64,000 nt of DNA from Nonomuraea candida (GCF_000725485.1 NZ_JOAG01000009.1:1-64000); one strand, 5' to 3'; shown: positions 46,958-56,565, counted from the stretch's first letter. A program made the numbers and translations. Notes: generated from the sequence alone by a model not told the origin.

Positions 46958-47497
46958 TCAGAGCCAGCTCGCGCGGACGCTCGTGGCCGCCTCGGCGCCG
47001 CCCGGGGCGGCGGGGTGCGCGGCGCGTACGGTCTCCAGCAGCCGCGCGACCGTCTCGACGATCTCCGGGGCGCGCTCGCGCAGGCCCGTGACGTCGGCCG
47101 GAGTGACCTCGTCGCGCCCGGCGCCGGCCTCGTCGAGGACCCCCTCCAGGTCGGCCAGCCGCTCGCCCAGCCACTTCAGCGGCTCCTGCGACAGCCGCTC
47201 GTCGAACACCCGCCGCCCCGGCTCCCAGCCCCTGATCCCGGGGTGGTGGTGGGTGCGGTCGAAGCTGCCGGGCGTGCCGGAGACCGACTCCAGCAGGTCC
47301 ACCCGCCAGAGCGGGCGGTCGACGGTGATGGGCCGGGACGAGTAGATCGAGCCCTTCAGCTCGCCGGGCTCCAGCCGGCGCAGCTCCAGCCGCACGCCGC
47401 GCTCCGCCCCCTCCTGCCCTTCCAGCGGATGGGGGTCGACGAAGTAGATGTCGCTCACGGCCACGCCGATCCGCTCGAAGCCGAACAGGTAGAGCAC
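46958..47497 (-). CDS. Conserved-type hypothetical protein
   Basis: 179 residues from GTG 47497, with GAAGGA 10 bases upstream; the frame is open much further, but only as the shadow of other genes. GVAVSDIYFVDPHPLEGQEG, SIYSSRPITVDRPLWRVDL and SFDRTHHHPGIRGWEPG give it the look of a real, conserved soluble protein, with a helical C-terminus. Function unknown. Confidence 0.62.
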   Translation of the reverse strand: MLYLFGFERIGVAVSDIYFVDPHPLEGQEGAERGVRLELRRLEPGELKGSIYSSRPITVDRPLWRVDLLESVSGTPGSFDRTHHHPGIRGWEPGRRVFDERLSQEPLKWLGERLADLEGVLDEAGAGRDEVTPADVTGLRERAPEIVETVARLLETVRAAHPAAPGGAEAATSVRASWL

Positions 47498-47586
47498 GGT
47501 AACCACGTCCTTCGCAGGTGTCGGGCACGCCTGGACTTCAACGTAACCCGCGGCGCTCCCCGCGGCCACGACCGGCTCCGGCGGCT

Positions 47587-47952
47587 CTAGGAGTCGGCGG
47601 GATCGGGAGGCAGGTGCTCCTGGGCCCACGCCGAGATCTGGTGGAGCGCCGGCATGAGCGCCCTGCCGCTCTCGGTCAGCTCGTAGCTGACGGTGACGGG
47701 CGGGCCGGGATCGACGGTGCGCGCGATCAGGCCGTGCTTGGTCAGCTCGGACAGCCGGTCGGACAGCACGGAGTCGCTGACCCCGTCGATGGCCCGCGCC
47801 AGCTCGCGGAACCCGGCGGGACCCGAGCCCAGGCTGCCCAGCACCGGGCCGCTCCAGCGCTTGCCGAGCAGGGTGAAGGCGCGCGTCAACGCCGCGTCGC
47901 CGCGTTTGCACTCGTCGGGGCCGATCCTGGGCCGCGCAGCTGACGTCGCCAT
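47587..47952 (-). CDS. HxlR-family transcriptional regulator
   Basis: 121 residues. The HxlR winged helix shows TLLGKRWSGPVLGSLG, GFRELARAIDGVSDSVLSDR and LTKHGLIARTVDPGPPVTVSY; a cysteine near the N-terminus (DECKRGD) matches the redox/thiol-sensing position of the family. Divergent from the flavin oxidoreductase gene, which it probably represses. Confidence 0.9.
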   Translation of the reverse strand: MATSAARPRIGPDECKRGDAALTRAFTLLGKRWSGPVLGSLGSGPAGFRELARAIDGVSDSVLSDRLSELTKHGLIARTVDPGPPVTVSYELTESGRALMPALHQISAWAQEHLPPDPADS

Positions 47953-47961
47953 GCCTCCATG

Positions 47962-48030
47962 CTAGCCTGACGACCGCTGCTTTGATTTTCCTAGCGGATA
48001 TGAATAACCTAGCTGCAACGTGATGGCTAG
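47962..48030. promoter_or_regulatory. Four CTAG-centred sites between hxlR and oxidoreductase
   Basis: CTAG begins at 47962, 47991, 48009 and 48027; the last three are exactly 18 bp apart, within CCTAGC or GGCTAG contexts. CTAG is otherwise rare here, so these are probably HxlR operator halves. Confidence 0.5.
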
Positions 48031-48043
48031 TTAGGAGTGAATG

Positions 48044-49156
48044 ATGAGCCGGAGTGCGGAGACGCGGCCGAGCGTCGTGGTGCTGGGCGGCGGATACGGC
48101 GGCTACAAGGTCGCCAAGCTGCTCGACGACGTGGCCGACGTGACGCTCGTCGACCCGACCGACGCGTTCGTGCACAACGTGGCGTCCTGGCGGGCGCTGG
48201 TCGAGCCCGAGTGGCTGGACCGGATCTTCCTGCCCTACCGCCGGCTGCTGGTCAACGGGCGGTTCCTGCGCGACCGCGCCGTGGCCGTGGACGGCCGGCA
48301 CGTGACGCTCGCCTCGGGGCGCACGATCGAGCCCGACTACCTGGTGCTGGCGACGGGCTCGGCGTACCCGTTCCCGGCCAAGACCGACCGGCCCGAGACC
48401 GAGGCCGCCAAGGCCGAGCTGCGCGCCGCGCACGAGGTGCTGGCGCGGGCCGAGCGGGTGCTGCTGGTCGGCGCGGGCCCGGCCGGGCTGGAACTGGCGG
48501 GGGAGATCAAGTCGGCCTTCCCCGGCAAGCACGTCACGCTCGCCGACGTCGCGCCCGACATCCTGCCCGGCCCGTTCGACCAGGAGCTCCGGGTCGAGCT
48601 GCGCCGGCAGCTCGCCGAGCTGGGCGTCGAGCTCAAGCTCGGCAGCCCGCTGCGGGAGCTGCCGGACGCGCCGCCCGCCACCGCCGCGCCGATCGCCATC
48701 GCCACCGAGGCGGGCGAGAAGCTGACGGCCGACGTCTGGTTCCGCTGCTTCGGCGTCTCGCCCCGCACCGACTACCTGCGCGGGGCGCTCGCAGAGGCCA
48801 CGGACGGGCAGGGGCACGTGCGGGTGGACCCGTTCCTGCGGGTGCTCGGACAGGAGCGGGTCTTCGCCATCGGCGACATCGCCGACGCCGACCGCAAGAT
48901 GGCCGCGTACGCCGGGCGGCAGGGGGAGCTGCTGGCCGCCAACCTGCGCGCCGAGATCACGGGCGAGGGCGAGGCGGTCGCGTACGAGCGGCAGGCCCCG
49001 GTCATCCTCGTGCCGCTCGGGCCCGAGGGCGGCGCGGGCCAGCTCCCGGGGCAGGGGCTCATCGGGGCCGAGGCGACGGCCCAGATCAAGGGCCGGGCCA
49101 TGCTGGTGGAGATGACCGCCGCCCACTTCGACGCCCCGGAATCGGCGGTGGCCTGA
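48044..49156 (+). CDS. FAD-dependent NADH dehydrogenase-like oxidoreductase
   Basis: 370 residues from ATG 48044 (AGGAG six bases upstream; ATG 48041 also possible). FAD-binding VVVLGGGYGGYKVAKLL at the N-terminus, ATGSAY, a second Rossmann motif for NAD(P)H (VLLVGAGPAGLELAGEI) and the FAD-contact AIGDIADADRK. The layout matches type II NADH dehydrogenase/AIF-like enzymes without a membrane anchor. It probably reduces a quinone or quinone-like electrophile, consistent with HxlR control. Confidence 0.87.
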   Translation: MSRSAETRPSVVVLGGGYGGYKVAKLLDDVADVTLVDPTDAFVHNVASWRALVEPEWLDRIFLPYRRLLVNGRFLRDRAVAVDGRHVTLASGRTIEPDYLVLATGSAYPFPAKTDRPETEAAKAELRAAHEVLARAERVLLVGAGPAGLELAGEIKSAFPGKHVTLADVAPDILPGPFDQELRVELRRQLAELGVELKLGSPLRELPDAPPATAAPIAIATEAGEKLTADVWFRCFGVSPRTDYLRGALAEATDGQGHVRVDPFLRVLGQERVFAIGDIADADRKMAAYAGRQGELLAANLRAEITGEGEAVAYERQAPVILVPLGPEGGAGQLPGQGLIGAEATAQIKGRAMLVEMTAAHFDAPESAVA

Positions 49157-49176
49157 CGCGGGTCCGGCACAACCCT

Positions 49177-49200
49177 CCGCCCCGGCGGGCGCCGGGGCGG
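49177..49200. terminator. Bidirectional terminator
   Basis: CCGCCCCGGC pairs perfectly with GCCGGGGCGG around a GGGC tetraloop, between the convergent oxidoreductase and response-regulator stops. Confidence 0.75.
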
Positions 49201-49210
49201 CGGCCGGGGG

Positions 49211-49861
49211 TCAGGGCTCGACCAGGCCGGCGCGGATGGCGTACCTGGTCAGCTCCAGGCGGTCGCGCATGCCGAGCTTCTGCAGGATGTTCGCCCGGTG
49301 CCGGTCGACCGTCTTCACGCTGATCACCAGCGTCTCGGCGATCTCCTTGGCCGAGTTGCCCTCCGCGATCAGCTTGACGATCTCCTCCTCGCGCGGGGTC
49401 AGGATGCTCTCGGGCATGCGCTCGCCCTCCTTGTCCCGCTGGAGGTAGTCGCGGATGAGCGCCGTGATCGCCCCCGGGTAGAGGAACGGCTCGCCGCGCA
49501 TCGTGGCCCGGCACGCCTCCAGCAGGTCCTGGTCGGCGACCGACTTGAGCACGTAGCCGGAGGCCCCGACCTTGAGCGACTCGAAGAAGTACTGCTCGTT
49601 GTCGTACATCGACAGGATCAGGATGCGGATGCCGGGCGCCCGGCGGGAGATCTCCCTGGCGGCCTGGAGGCCGGTCATGCGCGGCATCGCGATGTCGAGG
49701 ATGGCCAGGTCCACCTGGTCCTCCGAGGCCGCCGCCACGGCCTGCGCGCCGTCGGCGGCCTCGGCGACCACTTCGAGGTCGGGCTCGGCGTCGAGGATCA
49801 GCCGCAGCCCCCGCCGCACCAGCGCGTGGTCGTCGGCCAGCAGGATCCGGGTCTTGTTCAC
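49211..49861 (-). CDS. NarL/FixJ-family response regulator
   Basis: 216 residues from GTG 49861, overlapping the kinase stop (GTGA). Receiver: ILLADDHALVRRGLRLIL, phospho-acceptor in LAILDIAMPRMTG, ILSMYDNEQY and GYVLKSV with the conserved lysine. The LuxR HTH shows LTPREEEIVKLIAEGNSAKE and ISVKTVDRHRANILQKLG. Complete and conventional. Partner of the kinase at 49858. Confidence 0.93.
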   Translation of the reverse strand: MNKTRILLADDHALVRRGLRLILDAEPDLEVVAEAADGAQAVAAASEDQVDLAILDIAMPRMTGLQAAREISRRAPGIRILILSMYDNEQYFFESLKVGASGYVLKSVADQDLLEACRATMRGEPFLYPGAITALIRDYLQRDKEGERMPESILTPREEEIVKLIAEGNSAKEIAETLVISVKTVDRHRANILQKLGMRDRLELTRYAIRAGLVEP

Positions 49862-51012
49862 GAGGTTGCGCTCCGATTCGCGAGGTCCGGGATGACCAGG
49901 CGGACGCGGGTGCCTCCGCCCGGCGGGGAGTCGACGGTCAGCCGGGCGCCGATGAGCAGGGCGCGCTCGCGCATACCCCGGATCCCGGCGCCGTCCTTGC
50001 GCGCCCCGCCCCGGCCGTCGTCGGTGACGCGCAGCACCAGGCGGCCGTCCTCGGCGGCGAGCGCCAGCTCGGCCCGGGTGGCGCGGGCGTGCCTGGCGAT
50101 GTTGGTCAGGCTCTCCTGCGCGATCCGGTACAGCACCAGCTCGACGTCCGCGCCCAGCTCCGGCAGGTCGTGCTGCAGCGCGCGGGCCACCTGCACGCCG
50201 CTCGACCGGGACACGTCGCCGGCCAGGGCGCTGAGCGCGGCGTGCAGGCCGAGGTCCTCCAGCACGCCGGGGCGCAGGCGGCGGGCGACCTGGCGCACCT
50301 CGTCGAGGCTGGCGCGCACGGTCTCCTGCACCCCGTGCAGTTCCTCGCGCAGGTCGGCGGGGGCGCGGTCGACCACTCGCTTGAGCCCGAGCAGCACCAC
50401 GGTCAGGCTCTGGCCGATCTCGTCGTGCAGCTCCCTGGCGATGCGCTGCCGCTCGCCCTCCTGCGCGGCCAGCGCGTGGGCGCTGCTGGCGCTGCGCTCG
50501 GCCTCCAGCCGGTCCAGCATGGCGTTGAACGTGTCGATCAGGTGCGTGAGGTCGCTGTTGCCGCTGCGGGACAGCCGGTCGCCGGTGCGCAGCAGGTCCA
50601 CCCGCTGCATGAGCGTGGTCAGCGCGTCCAGCGGGGCCAGGCTGCGGCGCAGCAGCAGCGCGTTGGCGGCCAGCATCACCGCCAGCCCCACCAGCAGGAC
50701 CGGCACCTCGGCCCACACGACCGGGGCGGACACCGTGGCGGGGGAGAGCGCGAGCACGAGCGTCCCGGCCGCGAACACCAGCCCGTTGATCAGGACCAGC
50801 CGGCGGAACAACGCCTGAGCCGGCGGCCGGGGCGCCGCCCCGCCCCCGGCCGCGGTGCCGGCACCGGCCTCGGCCCCGGTTCCGGTCTCGGTGCCGGCCT
50901 CGGCTCCGGCTCCGGTTCCGGTCTCGGTGCCGGCTTCCGCCGGGCGGGTAGAGTCCCGCCGTACGTCCCCCGCCCCCTCTGCCCGGGGCCGCCTGTCGGC
51001 GCGATCGTTCAT
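49858..51012 (-). CDS. NarL-type sensor histidine kinase
   Basis: 384 residues. A disordered N-terminus with ETGTG/AEAG repeats (about 28-52) precedes two membrane helices (70-90, 100-120), a HAMP-like segment ([20 protein letters not shown]), the HisKA_3 helix [18 protein letters not shown] (phospho-acceptor His) and an HATPase domain ([32 protein letters not shown]). There is little extracytoplasmic sequence, so it may sense the membrane itself. Confidence 0.92.
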   Translation of the reverse strand: MNDRADRRPRAEGAGDVRRDSTRPAEAGTETGTGAGAEAGTETGTGAEAGAGTAAGGGAAPRPPAQALFRRLVLINGLVFAAGTLVLALSPATVSAPVVWAEVPVLLVGLAVMLAANALLLRRSLAPLDALTTLMQRVDLLRTGDRLSRSGNSDLTHLIDTFNAMLDRLEAERSASSAHALAAQEGERQRIARELHDEIGQSLTVVLLGLKRVVDRAPADLREELHGVQETVRASLDEVRQVARRLRPGVLEDLGLHAALSALAGDVSRSSGVQVARALQHDLPELGADVELVLYRIAQESLTNIARHARATRAELALAAEDGRLVLRVTDDGRGGARKDGAGIRGMRERALLIGARLTVDSPPGGGTRVRLVIPDLANRSATS

Positions 51013-51176
51013 CTCACCAGCCTGTTCGCCGCCGGGTGTGGTTGTCCATGCGGTTTGTCCCCCATCCGGAAGTTCATCCCTACATGTTCTATCCCTGCCC
51101 AGATGGGTGCCGGACCCGATGGTTCGCGGGCGCGTCCGCCCGGAGACTGGAGCGGAGCCGGATTGGAGACAGCGAC

Positions 51177-51446
51177 ATGGACGTCACCCGCACGACCGTG
51201 CCGGGCCGAGGCACCCTGCACCACCTCGTCACCAGGAGGGGGCAGCGCTTCGGCGTTCTCGTGGAGGACGGCGGCCGGCGGTTGCTCGTCCACGATCCCG
51301 CCGAGCCGGACGCGCCGGCGCTGGGCATCCCCCTCGACCAGGACGAGGCCGACCAGGTCGCCGACCTGCTGCACAGCAGGCCCGTGCCGGACCGGCTGGC
51401 CGAACTGGAACGCCGGGTCAGGGAGATCGCCGAGGCGGCGCGGTGA
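51177..51446 (+). CDS. KhtT-like antiporter regulatory protein, N-domain only
   Basis: 89 residues from ATG 51177, with GGAG eight bases upstream. [37 protein letters not shown] and [17 protein letters not shown] match the N-terminal domain of CPA2 potassium/proton antiporter regulatory subunits. The usual C-terminal TrkA_C ligand domain is absent. It lies just ahead of a CBS-domain gene and an ion transporter gene, so a regulatory role in ion exchange is likely. Confidence 0.72.
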   Translation: MDVTRTTVPGRGTLHHLVTRRGQRFGVLVEDGGRRLLVHDPAEPDAPALGIPLDQDEADQVADLLHSRPVPDRLAELERRVREIAEAAR

Positions 51447-51502
51447 CCTGGCCGGGGACCACCGGTCGCGGTGTCGTACCGCATGTCGAACGGGATGAAC
51501 TC

Positions 51503-51961
51503 ATGCATGCCAGCAATATCGCCGTGAACCTGCCCACCGTGACCGCCGACGACCCCGTCACCAAGGCCGTGCGGATCATGGCGCTGGGCCGGATGCCCGG
51601 CCTGATCGTCGTGGACGGCCGGGGACGGCCGTCGAGCGTGCTGCCGGGGACGCAGGTGCTGCGGCTGGCGGTGCCGGGCGCGTACCAGGAGGACCCGGCG
51701 CTGTGCCGGACCATCGACGAGGAGCACGCCGACCTGTTCTGGGGCGAGCTGGGCGAGCTGAGCGTGGGCGACTGCCTGCCGCGGCAGCCGGCGACGCCCG
51801 CGACCGTCCCCTTGGACGCGACGCTGCTGGAGGTGGCCGCGCTCATGGCGCGGCTGCGCAGCCCCATCGTCGCGGTCGTCGGCCCCGACGGCGTCCTCAC
51901 CGGCGCGATCACCCTTGAGCGGCTGCTGACCAGCCTGGCCCTCTCCGGCTCGGACGACTGA
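51503..51961 (+). CDS. CBS-domain protein
   Basis: 152 residues from ATG 51503. Two CBS repeats: [20 protein letters not shown] with [18 protein letters not shown], and [20 protein letters not shown] with [23 protein letters not shown] pairs bind adenine nucleotides. Between the KhtT-like and ArsB/NhaD genes, it may adjust transport to the cell's energy state. Confidence 0.85.
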   Translation: MHASNIAVNLPTVTADDPVTKAVRIMALGRMPGLIVVDGRGRPSSVLPGTQVLRLAVPGAYQEDPALCRTIDEEHADLFWGELGELSVGDCLPRQPATPATVPLDATLLEVAALMARLRSPIVAVVGPDGVLTGAITLERLLTSLALSGSDD

Positions 51962-52123
51962 GCCCGGACAACCTGCTGACCCTCGTCAACCGGGCGTGTG
52001 CCGACGGCCACGTCCGCTTGCGCATGCCCACTATCGGAAAGGCCCTGCCATGTCCTCGCACCACCTGTGTCCGGAGAAATCCTGTGCCGCCGCCATGTCC
52101 GCCGGCCCGCCGGGGCGGGCCGG

Positions 52124-53410
52124 ATGAGCGCCTTCGCCGCACTGGCGATCTTCCTGGTGGCCTTCTTCTTCATCGCCACGGAGAAGGCCGACAAGGTCAA
52201 AGTGGTGCTCGTCGCCGCGGGGCTGATGGCCGTGCTCGGCCTGATCCCGGGCGCCGAGGTGTTCTTCTCCGAGCACGAGGGCATCGACTGGAACGTCATC
52301 TTCCTGCTGCTCGGGATGATGATCATCGTCGGCGTCATCAAGCAGACGGGCGTCTTCGACTTCCTCGCCATCTGGGCGGCCAAGAAGTCGAAAGGGCGTC
52401 CGTACCGGCTGATGGTCATGCTCATGGTGATCACCGCCGTGGCCTCCCCCTTCCTGGACAACGTCACCACGATCATGCTGGTCGCGCCGGTGACGATCGT
52501 GGTGTGCAACCGCTTGCGGATCGCCGCGCAGTCGTACCTGATCGCGGAGGTCCTCGCCTCCAACATCGGCGGCGCGGCCACGCTCATCGGTGACCCGCCC
52601 AACATCATCATCGGCAGCCGCGCCGGGCTGACCTTCAACGACTTCCTCGTGCACATGGCGCCGATCGTGATCGTGGTCTTCGCCGCGTTCGTGCTGTTCA
52701 CGCGGGTGCTGTTCGGCAGCTCGTTCCAGTACAACGCCGACCGCGTGGCCGAGGTGATGGCGCTGCAGGAGCGGCGGGCCATCACCGACATGCGGCTGCT
52801 GGTGCGCTGCCTGATCGTGCTGGGCGCGGTCGTGGCCGGGTTCGGGCTGCACGCCGTGGTGCACGTCGAGCCGTCGATCGTGGCGCTGGTGGGCGCCGGG
52901 GTGATGCTGCTGGTCTCCCGCGCGAACGTCTCCGAGGTGCTGCGCGAGGTCGAGTGGCCCACGCTGGTGTTCTTCATGGGCCTGTTCGTCATGGTCGCGG
53001 GCCTGGTGCACACCGGCGTGATCGCGGCGATCGGCACGTGGGCGCTGGAGACGCTGGGCGACAACTACTTCGTCGCCGCGACGGCGCTGCTGTTCGGTTC
53101 CAGCGCGCTGGGCGCCTTCTTCGACAACATCCCGTACGTCGCCACCACCGCCCCCATCGTCGAGGGCGTGGTCGACGCCGCCCCCGACCCGCAGGTCGGC
53201 CAGGCCCTGTGGTGGGCCTTCGCCCTGGGCGCCGACTTCGGCGGCAACGGCACCGCGGTCGCGGCCAGCGCCAACGTGGTGGCCATCGGGATCGCCGCGC
53301 GCAACGGTCACAAGATCACCTTCTGGCAGTTCACCCGCTACGGCATCGTCGTCACCGTCCTCAGCACGCTGATGGCCTGGGTGTACGTGTGGCTGCGGTA
53401 CTTCACCTAA
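52124..53410 (+). CDS. ArsB/NhaD-superfamily ion transporter
   Basis: 428 residues from ATG 52124. About eleven membrane helices; hallmark TAVASPFLDNVTTIMLVAPV and ASNIGGAATLIGDPPNIIIG place it in the ArsB/NhaD (ion transporter) superfamily, with a second internal repeat GAFFDNIPYVATTAPI and GADFGGNGTAVAASANVVAI. A Na+/H+ or dicarboxylate antiport function is likelier than arsenite export because no ars genes adjoin. Probably a unit with the two regulatory genes upstream. Confidence 0.87.
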   Translation: MSAFAALAIFLVAFFFIATEKADKVKVVLVAAGLMAVLGLIPGAEVFFSEHEGIDWNVIFLLLGMMIIVGVIKQTGVFDFLAIWAAKKSKGRPYRLMVMLMVITAVASPFLDNVTTIMLVAPVTIVVCNRLRIAAQSYLIAEVLASNIGGAATLIGDPPNIIIGSRAGLTFNDFLVHMAPIVIVVFAAFVLFTRVLFGSSFQYNADRVAEVMALQERRAITDMRLLVRCLIVLGAVVAGFGLHAVVHVEPSIVALVGAGVMLLVSRANVSEVLREVEWPTLVFFMGLFVMVAGLVHTGVIAAIGTWALETLGDNYFVAATALLFGSSALGAFFDNIPYVATTAPIVEGVVDAAPDPQVGQALWWAFALGADFGGNGTAVAASANVVAIGIAARNGHKITFWQFTRYGIVVTVLSTLMAWVYVWLRYFT

Positions 53411-53481
53411 GGTGACCCCAGGGAGAAATCAGGGACGTTCACCGATGAACCGGACGGGCCACGGGCGGCATCGTGGCGGGC

Positions 53482-54138
53482 ATGAACCCCGCGAACCGCC
53501 TGGCCCAGATCTCGTTCACCGCCGGACCGGCCGCCCTGCTGGGCGGCTGGTCCCTCATGCGCGTCATTCAGGGCGCGCTGCAGCCGGGGCCCTGGTGGAC
53601 GGCGGCGCACGCGCTGTGGCTGGTCGCCTTCCTGATGTTCGCCGTCATGACCCTGGCCATGCGCGGCCTGGCCCGCCCGGTGTCGGGCGGGCGCCGCGCG
53701 GTGGTGGAGACGGTGACCGCGCTCGCGCTGCTCGGCGTGGCGGTGAACCTCGCGCAGTCGGCCACCAGCCTGTACGCCGGGTTCGCCGCGGCGGACGGCG
53801 CGGCGATGCGGGGCGTCCTGGACCAGGTGAAGGGCTATCCCGGGGTCGAAGCGGTGGTGTACGGCCCCGGGGCGCAACTCTTCTTCGCCGCCGTGCTCGC
53901 CCAGGCGGTCGTCCTGGCCCTGCTGCGCCGCGTCACGCCCGTCAGCGCCGCCGTCACCGCCTCGGGCGTGGCGCTGATGGTGGTGGCCACGTTCGAGGAC
54001 GGCAAGGGCTCCGCCCTGGTCGCCGTGGGCATGGCGGTCATGTGGCTGGGCACGCTGCTGCTGGGCCGGGGCCTGCCCGGCGACCAGGTCCCCGGCACGC
54101 CCTCCTCCGCGCCCCGCCCCCTCACGACCTCGCACTGA
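53482..54138 (+). CDS. Integral membrane protein, unknown
   Basis: 218 residues from ATG 53482 (GTG 53473 possible). Six or so hydrophobic segments (about 10-30, 42-60, 75-95, 125-145, 150-170, 175-192) and short polar loops. No motif recognised. The C-terminal 20 residues are Pro/Ser-rich and cytoplasmic. Confidence 0.65.
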   Translation: MNPANRLAQISFTAGPAALLGGWSLMRVIQGALQPGPWWTAAHALWLVAFLMFAVMTLAMRGLARPVSGGRRAVVETVTALALLGVAVNLAQSATSLYAGFAAADGAAMRGVLDQVKGYPGVEAVVYGPGAQLFFAAVLAQAVVLALLRRVTPVSAAVTASGVALMVVATFEDGKGSALVAVGMAVMWLGTLLLGRGLPGDQVPGTPSSAPRPLTTSH

Positions 54139-54195
54139 CCCGACCGGCGGCCCCGCTCCGCAAGGGCGGCCCGCTCGGCGAAGGCCGGGGCGGGC

Positions 54196-54248
54196 GGCTG
54201 CGGTGGAAGGGGCCCGGGCCGGGTGGCTGCGGTGGAAGGGGTCCGGGC
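54196..54248. repeat. 24-bp direct repeat, 2 copies
   Basis: A 24-bp segment starting GGCTGCGGTGGAAGGGG occurs at 54196-54219 and 54225-54248 with one mismatch, in the gap between the membrane protein and nucleoside hydrolase genes. Confidence 0.8.
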
Positions 54249-54348
54249 GGGCCGTCCCATGGACGAGCGGCGATGACGACCCCGGCACCGGCTCCTGATC
54301 GTTCCCAATGTGCGGACTTCGAGGGCCGGCGGTGGTAGAAGGGGCAGC

Positions 54349-55251
54349 ATGGCTGCTGCATCGACCCGGCGCGTCATCTTCGACACCGACCTCGGCACCG
54401 ACGTGGACGACGCCCTGGCCCTGGCAGTCCTGCTCGGCTCGCCCGAGGTGGACCTGCTCGGCTGCACCACCGTCTACGGCGACACGCCGCTGCGGGCCCG
54501 CCTGGCCAAGCGCCTGGCCCGCCTGGCCGGCCGTGCCCTGACCGTGCTGCCCGGCTCCGCCGGGACCCTGACCGGCCGTGACGTCCGGTGGGCCGGGCAC
54601 GAGGGCCGCCTGTTCCCCGACCTCGCCGAGGAGGCGGTGGACGAGGGGGACGCGGTGGCGTACCTGGTGGACCGGGTGACCGGCGCGCCCGGCGAGGTGG
54701 ACGTGGTGGCGGTCGGCCCGCTCACCAACCTCGCCCGCGCGATCACCGCCTCACCCGCCTTCGCCCGCGACGTACGCCACCTGTGGATCATGGGCGGCCG
54801 CTTCGACGGCCCCGCGCCGGAGCACAACCTCGCCTGCGACCCCGAGGCCGCGGCCGTCGTCTTCGACTCGGGCGCCCCGATCACCGTCACCGGCCTGGAG
54901 ATCACCACCGCCGTCCGGATGACCGCCGCCGACGTGTCCGCGATCGCGACGGCCGGTCCCCTTGGGCAGGCGCTCGCGGCGGAGATCGAGCAGTGGTGGC
55001 GGGTCCGTAACGAGCAGTGGAACCATCCTCATGACCCGATCGCCGCGCTGACCCTCCTGACCCCGGACCTGTTCACGTTCAGCCGGGAGGGGCGGGTCGT
55101 GGTGGGGGAGAACGGCGCCACCGCCTTCGAGCCCGGCCCCCACGGCCGCACCCGCCTCACGACCTCCGCCCTGACCGACCAGGTGATCCAGGAGATCACC
55201 CACCGCATCACCTCCACCCACCACCAGGACCCCGGTGGCTCCCCGCGATGA
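54349..55251 (+). CDS. Inosine-uridine-type nucleoside hydrolase
   Basis: 300 residues from ATG 54349, with GAAGGGG upstream. The calcium-binding signature VIFDTDLGTDVDDALAL is at the N-terminus, with GPLTNLARAI, HLWIMGG, EHNLACDPEAAAVVF (catalytic/metal Asp) and WNHPHDPIAALTLL. It hydrolyses ribonucleosides to base and ribose in salvage. Cytoplasmic; no operon partner. Confidence 0.9.
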   Translation: MAAASTRRVIFDTDLGTDVDDALALAVLLGSPEVDLLGCTTVYGDTPLRARLAKRLARLAGRALTVLPGSAGTLTGRDVRWAGHEGRLFPDLAEEAVDEGDAVAYLVDRVTGAPGEVDVVAVGPLTNLARAITASPAFARDVRHLWIMGGRFDGPAPEHNLACDPEAAAVVFDSGAPITVTGLEITTAVRMTAADVSAIATAGPLGQALAAEIEQWWRVRNEQWNHPHDPIAALTLLTPDLFTFSREGRVVVGENGATAFEPGPHGRTRLTTSALTDQVIQEITHRITSTHHQDPGGSPR

Positions 55252-55384
55252 ATGCCCGGCTGAAGTGACGGTCGGCCTGGTCTGTGATGTATGACGATCT
55301 CGGCCTTCTTCGCATCCGCGCCGACAGAGCTGCGAAGTCCCCGGCTGCTGGCCTGCAGCCGGGATCACACATGAGCGAACGGTC

Positions 55385-56374
55385 CTACTCGTCGCCCTGG
55401 TGGTGGTGGTGTGTGCTGGGTTCGTTGAACAGGTCTTGGGGTGTGCGGGCGGTGACGGCGCGGAGGAGCCAGGTGTGGAGTTGTGTGAGGTCTTTGCAGT
55501 TGGTGATCATGGCGCGGGTTTCCTCTGAGACGTCAAGACCTCGGGCGTTCAGCACGAGCAGCAACGACTGGACGGCCTCCTCGGCCTTGCCCTCCGCCTT
55601 GCCCTCCGCCTTGCCTTCAGCCCTGCCCTCCGCCTTGCCTTCAGCCCTGCCCTCCGCCTTGCCTTCTGCCCTGCCCTCGGCCCTGCCTTCTTCGCGGCCG
55701 CGGCCGAAGTGTTCGCGGGCGAAGGGGCTGTAGACCGGCCAAGCGGTGGACGCCATGATCTCCTCCAGGATCTCGCGGATTTCGTACCCGGACATGCTGT
55801 ACGCGTATTCATAGTACTTCGTAGCGTGTTCATCGGAGGCGGTGCACAGTGCCGCCGCGAACGCTTCGACGACCTTGCGGTCGCGGCCTTGGGTCATGAC
55901 GGACATGACCGCGAGCGGCAGGTCGGCCGCAGCCTCCTGAGGGTCGATGATGGCCGGAATGTCCCTCGGCCCCACCGCCCGGGGCTGGAAACGGTAGCCG
56001 TTCAGCCCGGTTTCGAGGGGTTGCGCGTAATGGTCGGCGTCTGACTGGTTGGGACAGACGACCAGGACCGTGACGTCGCAGCGCAGCATCAGCCACGCGG
56101 CGGCGGCGTAGCGGGCAAGCTGCAGAGACTCCTTCTTCTTGTCCTGCTGCACTTCCACGATGATCGCGTGCAGGGGGCTCTGCCGTGGCCCCAGGGTGAA
56201 GACCAGGTCAGGCTCGATGTCGCTGGAGATGCGCGTGTTGAACGTACGCTCCTCCTGCTGGATGAGCGGAGTGTCGGGCAGTTCCACGTGCATGAGGTCG
56301 CGCAGGATCTCCGTCACCAGCTGGGGGCGATCGGAGAACAGTTGGACGAGAGCGTCATGTTGGGGGGACGGCAT
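55385..56374 (-). CDS. PD-(D/E)XK-type protein with AEGK/AEGR repeat tail
   Basis: 329 residues from ATG 56374; the open frame continues to 56500. Core: IEPDLVFTLG (Asp), HAIIVEVQQDKKKESLQLARY (Glu-x-Gln with Lys), a nuclease-like arrangement as in Rpn/transposase-like proteins. Toward the C-terminus comes a highly charged AEGRAEGK tandem (about 230-275), then a conserved-looking helix (TNCKDLTQLHTWLLRAV). The repeat is typical of this family. Biological role unsettled. Confidence 0.72.
   Translation of the reverse strand: MPSPQHDALVQLFSDRPQLVTEILRDLMHVELPDTPLIQQEERTFNTRISSDIEPDLVFTLGPRQSPLHAIIVEVQQDKKKESLQLARYAAAAWLMLRCDVTVLVVCPNQSDADHYAQPLETGLNGYRFQPRAVGPRDIPAIIDPQEAAADLPLAVMSVMTQGRDRKVVEAFAAALCTASDEHATKYYEYAYSMSGYEIREILEEIMASTAWPVYSPFAREHFGRGREEGRAEGRAEGKAEGRAEGKAEGRAEGKAEGKAEGKAEEAVQSLLLVLNARGLDVSEETRAMITNCKDLTQLHTWLLRAVTARTPQDLFNEPSTHHHHQGDE
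55570..55690. repeat. 12-bp tandem repeat encoding AEGK/AEGR
   Basis: About ten copies of a 12-bp unit (GCCCTCCGCCTT and GCCTTCAGCCCT variants) encode four-residue AEGK or AEGR repeats on the minus strand. Confidence 0.88.
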
Positions 56375-56565
56375 GCGACGTAGCGTATCGAACTGTTCAC
56401 CGAAAGTGACGGGAATTCGCGAGATTGGCTCCGGCGGCCTGTCCGTGCCCTTGGTGTACGGGACGGTGACGCGTGCGTGCTCCAGCCGAGAGCGGTCCAT
56501 GCCGGGTCCGATGGCTGGTGGAAAAGGGAATGACCGGGGACGGTCCGGGCGGGAGAATGGCGATC

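Noticed and set aside
52124..53410. Arsenite efflux pump
   Set aside because: The fold fits ArsB/NhaD, but no arsR, arsC or arsA lies nearby; ion regulatory genes do.
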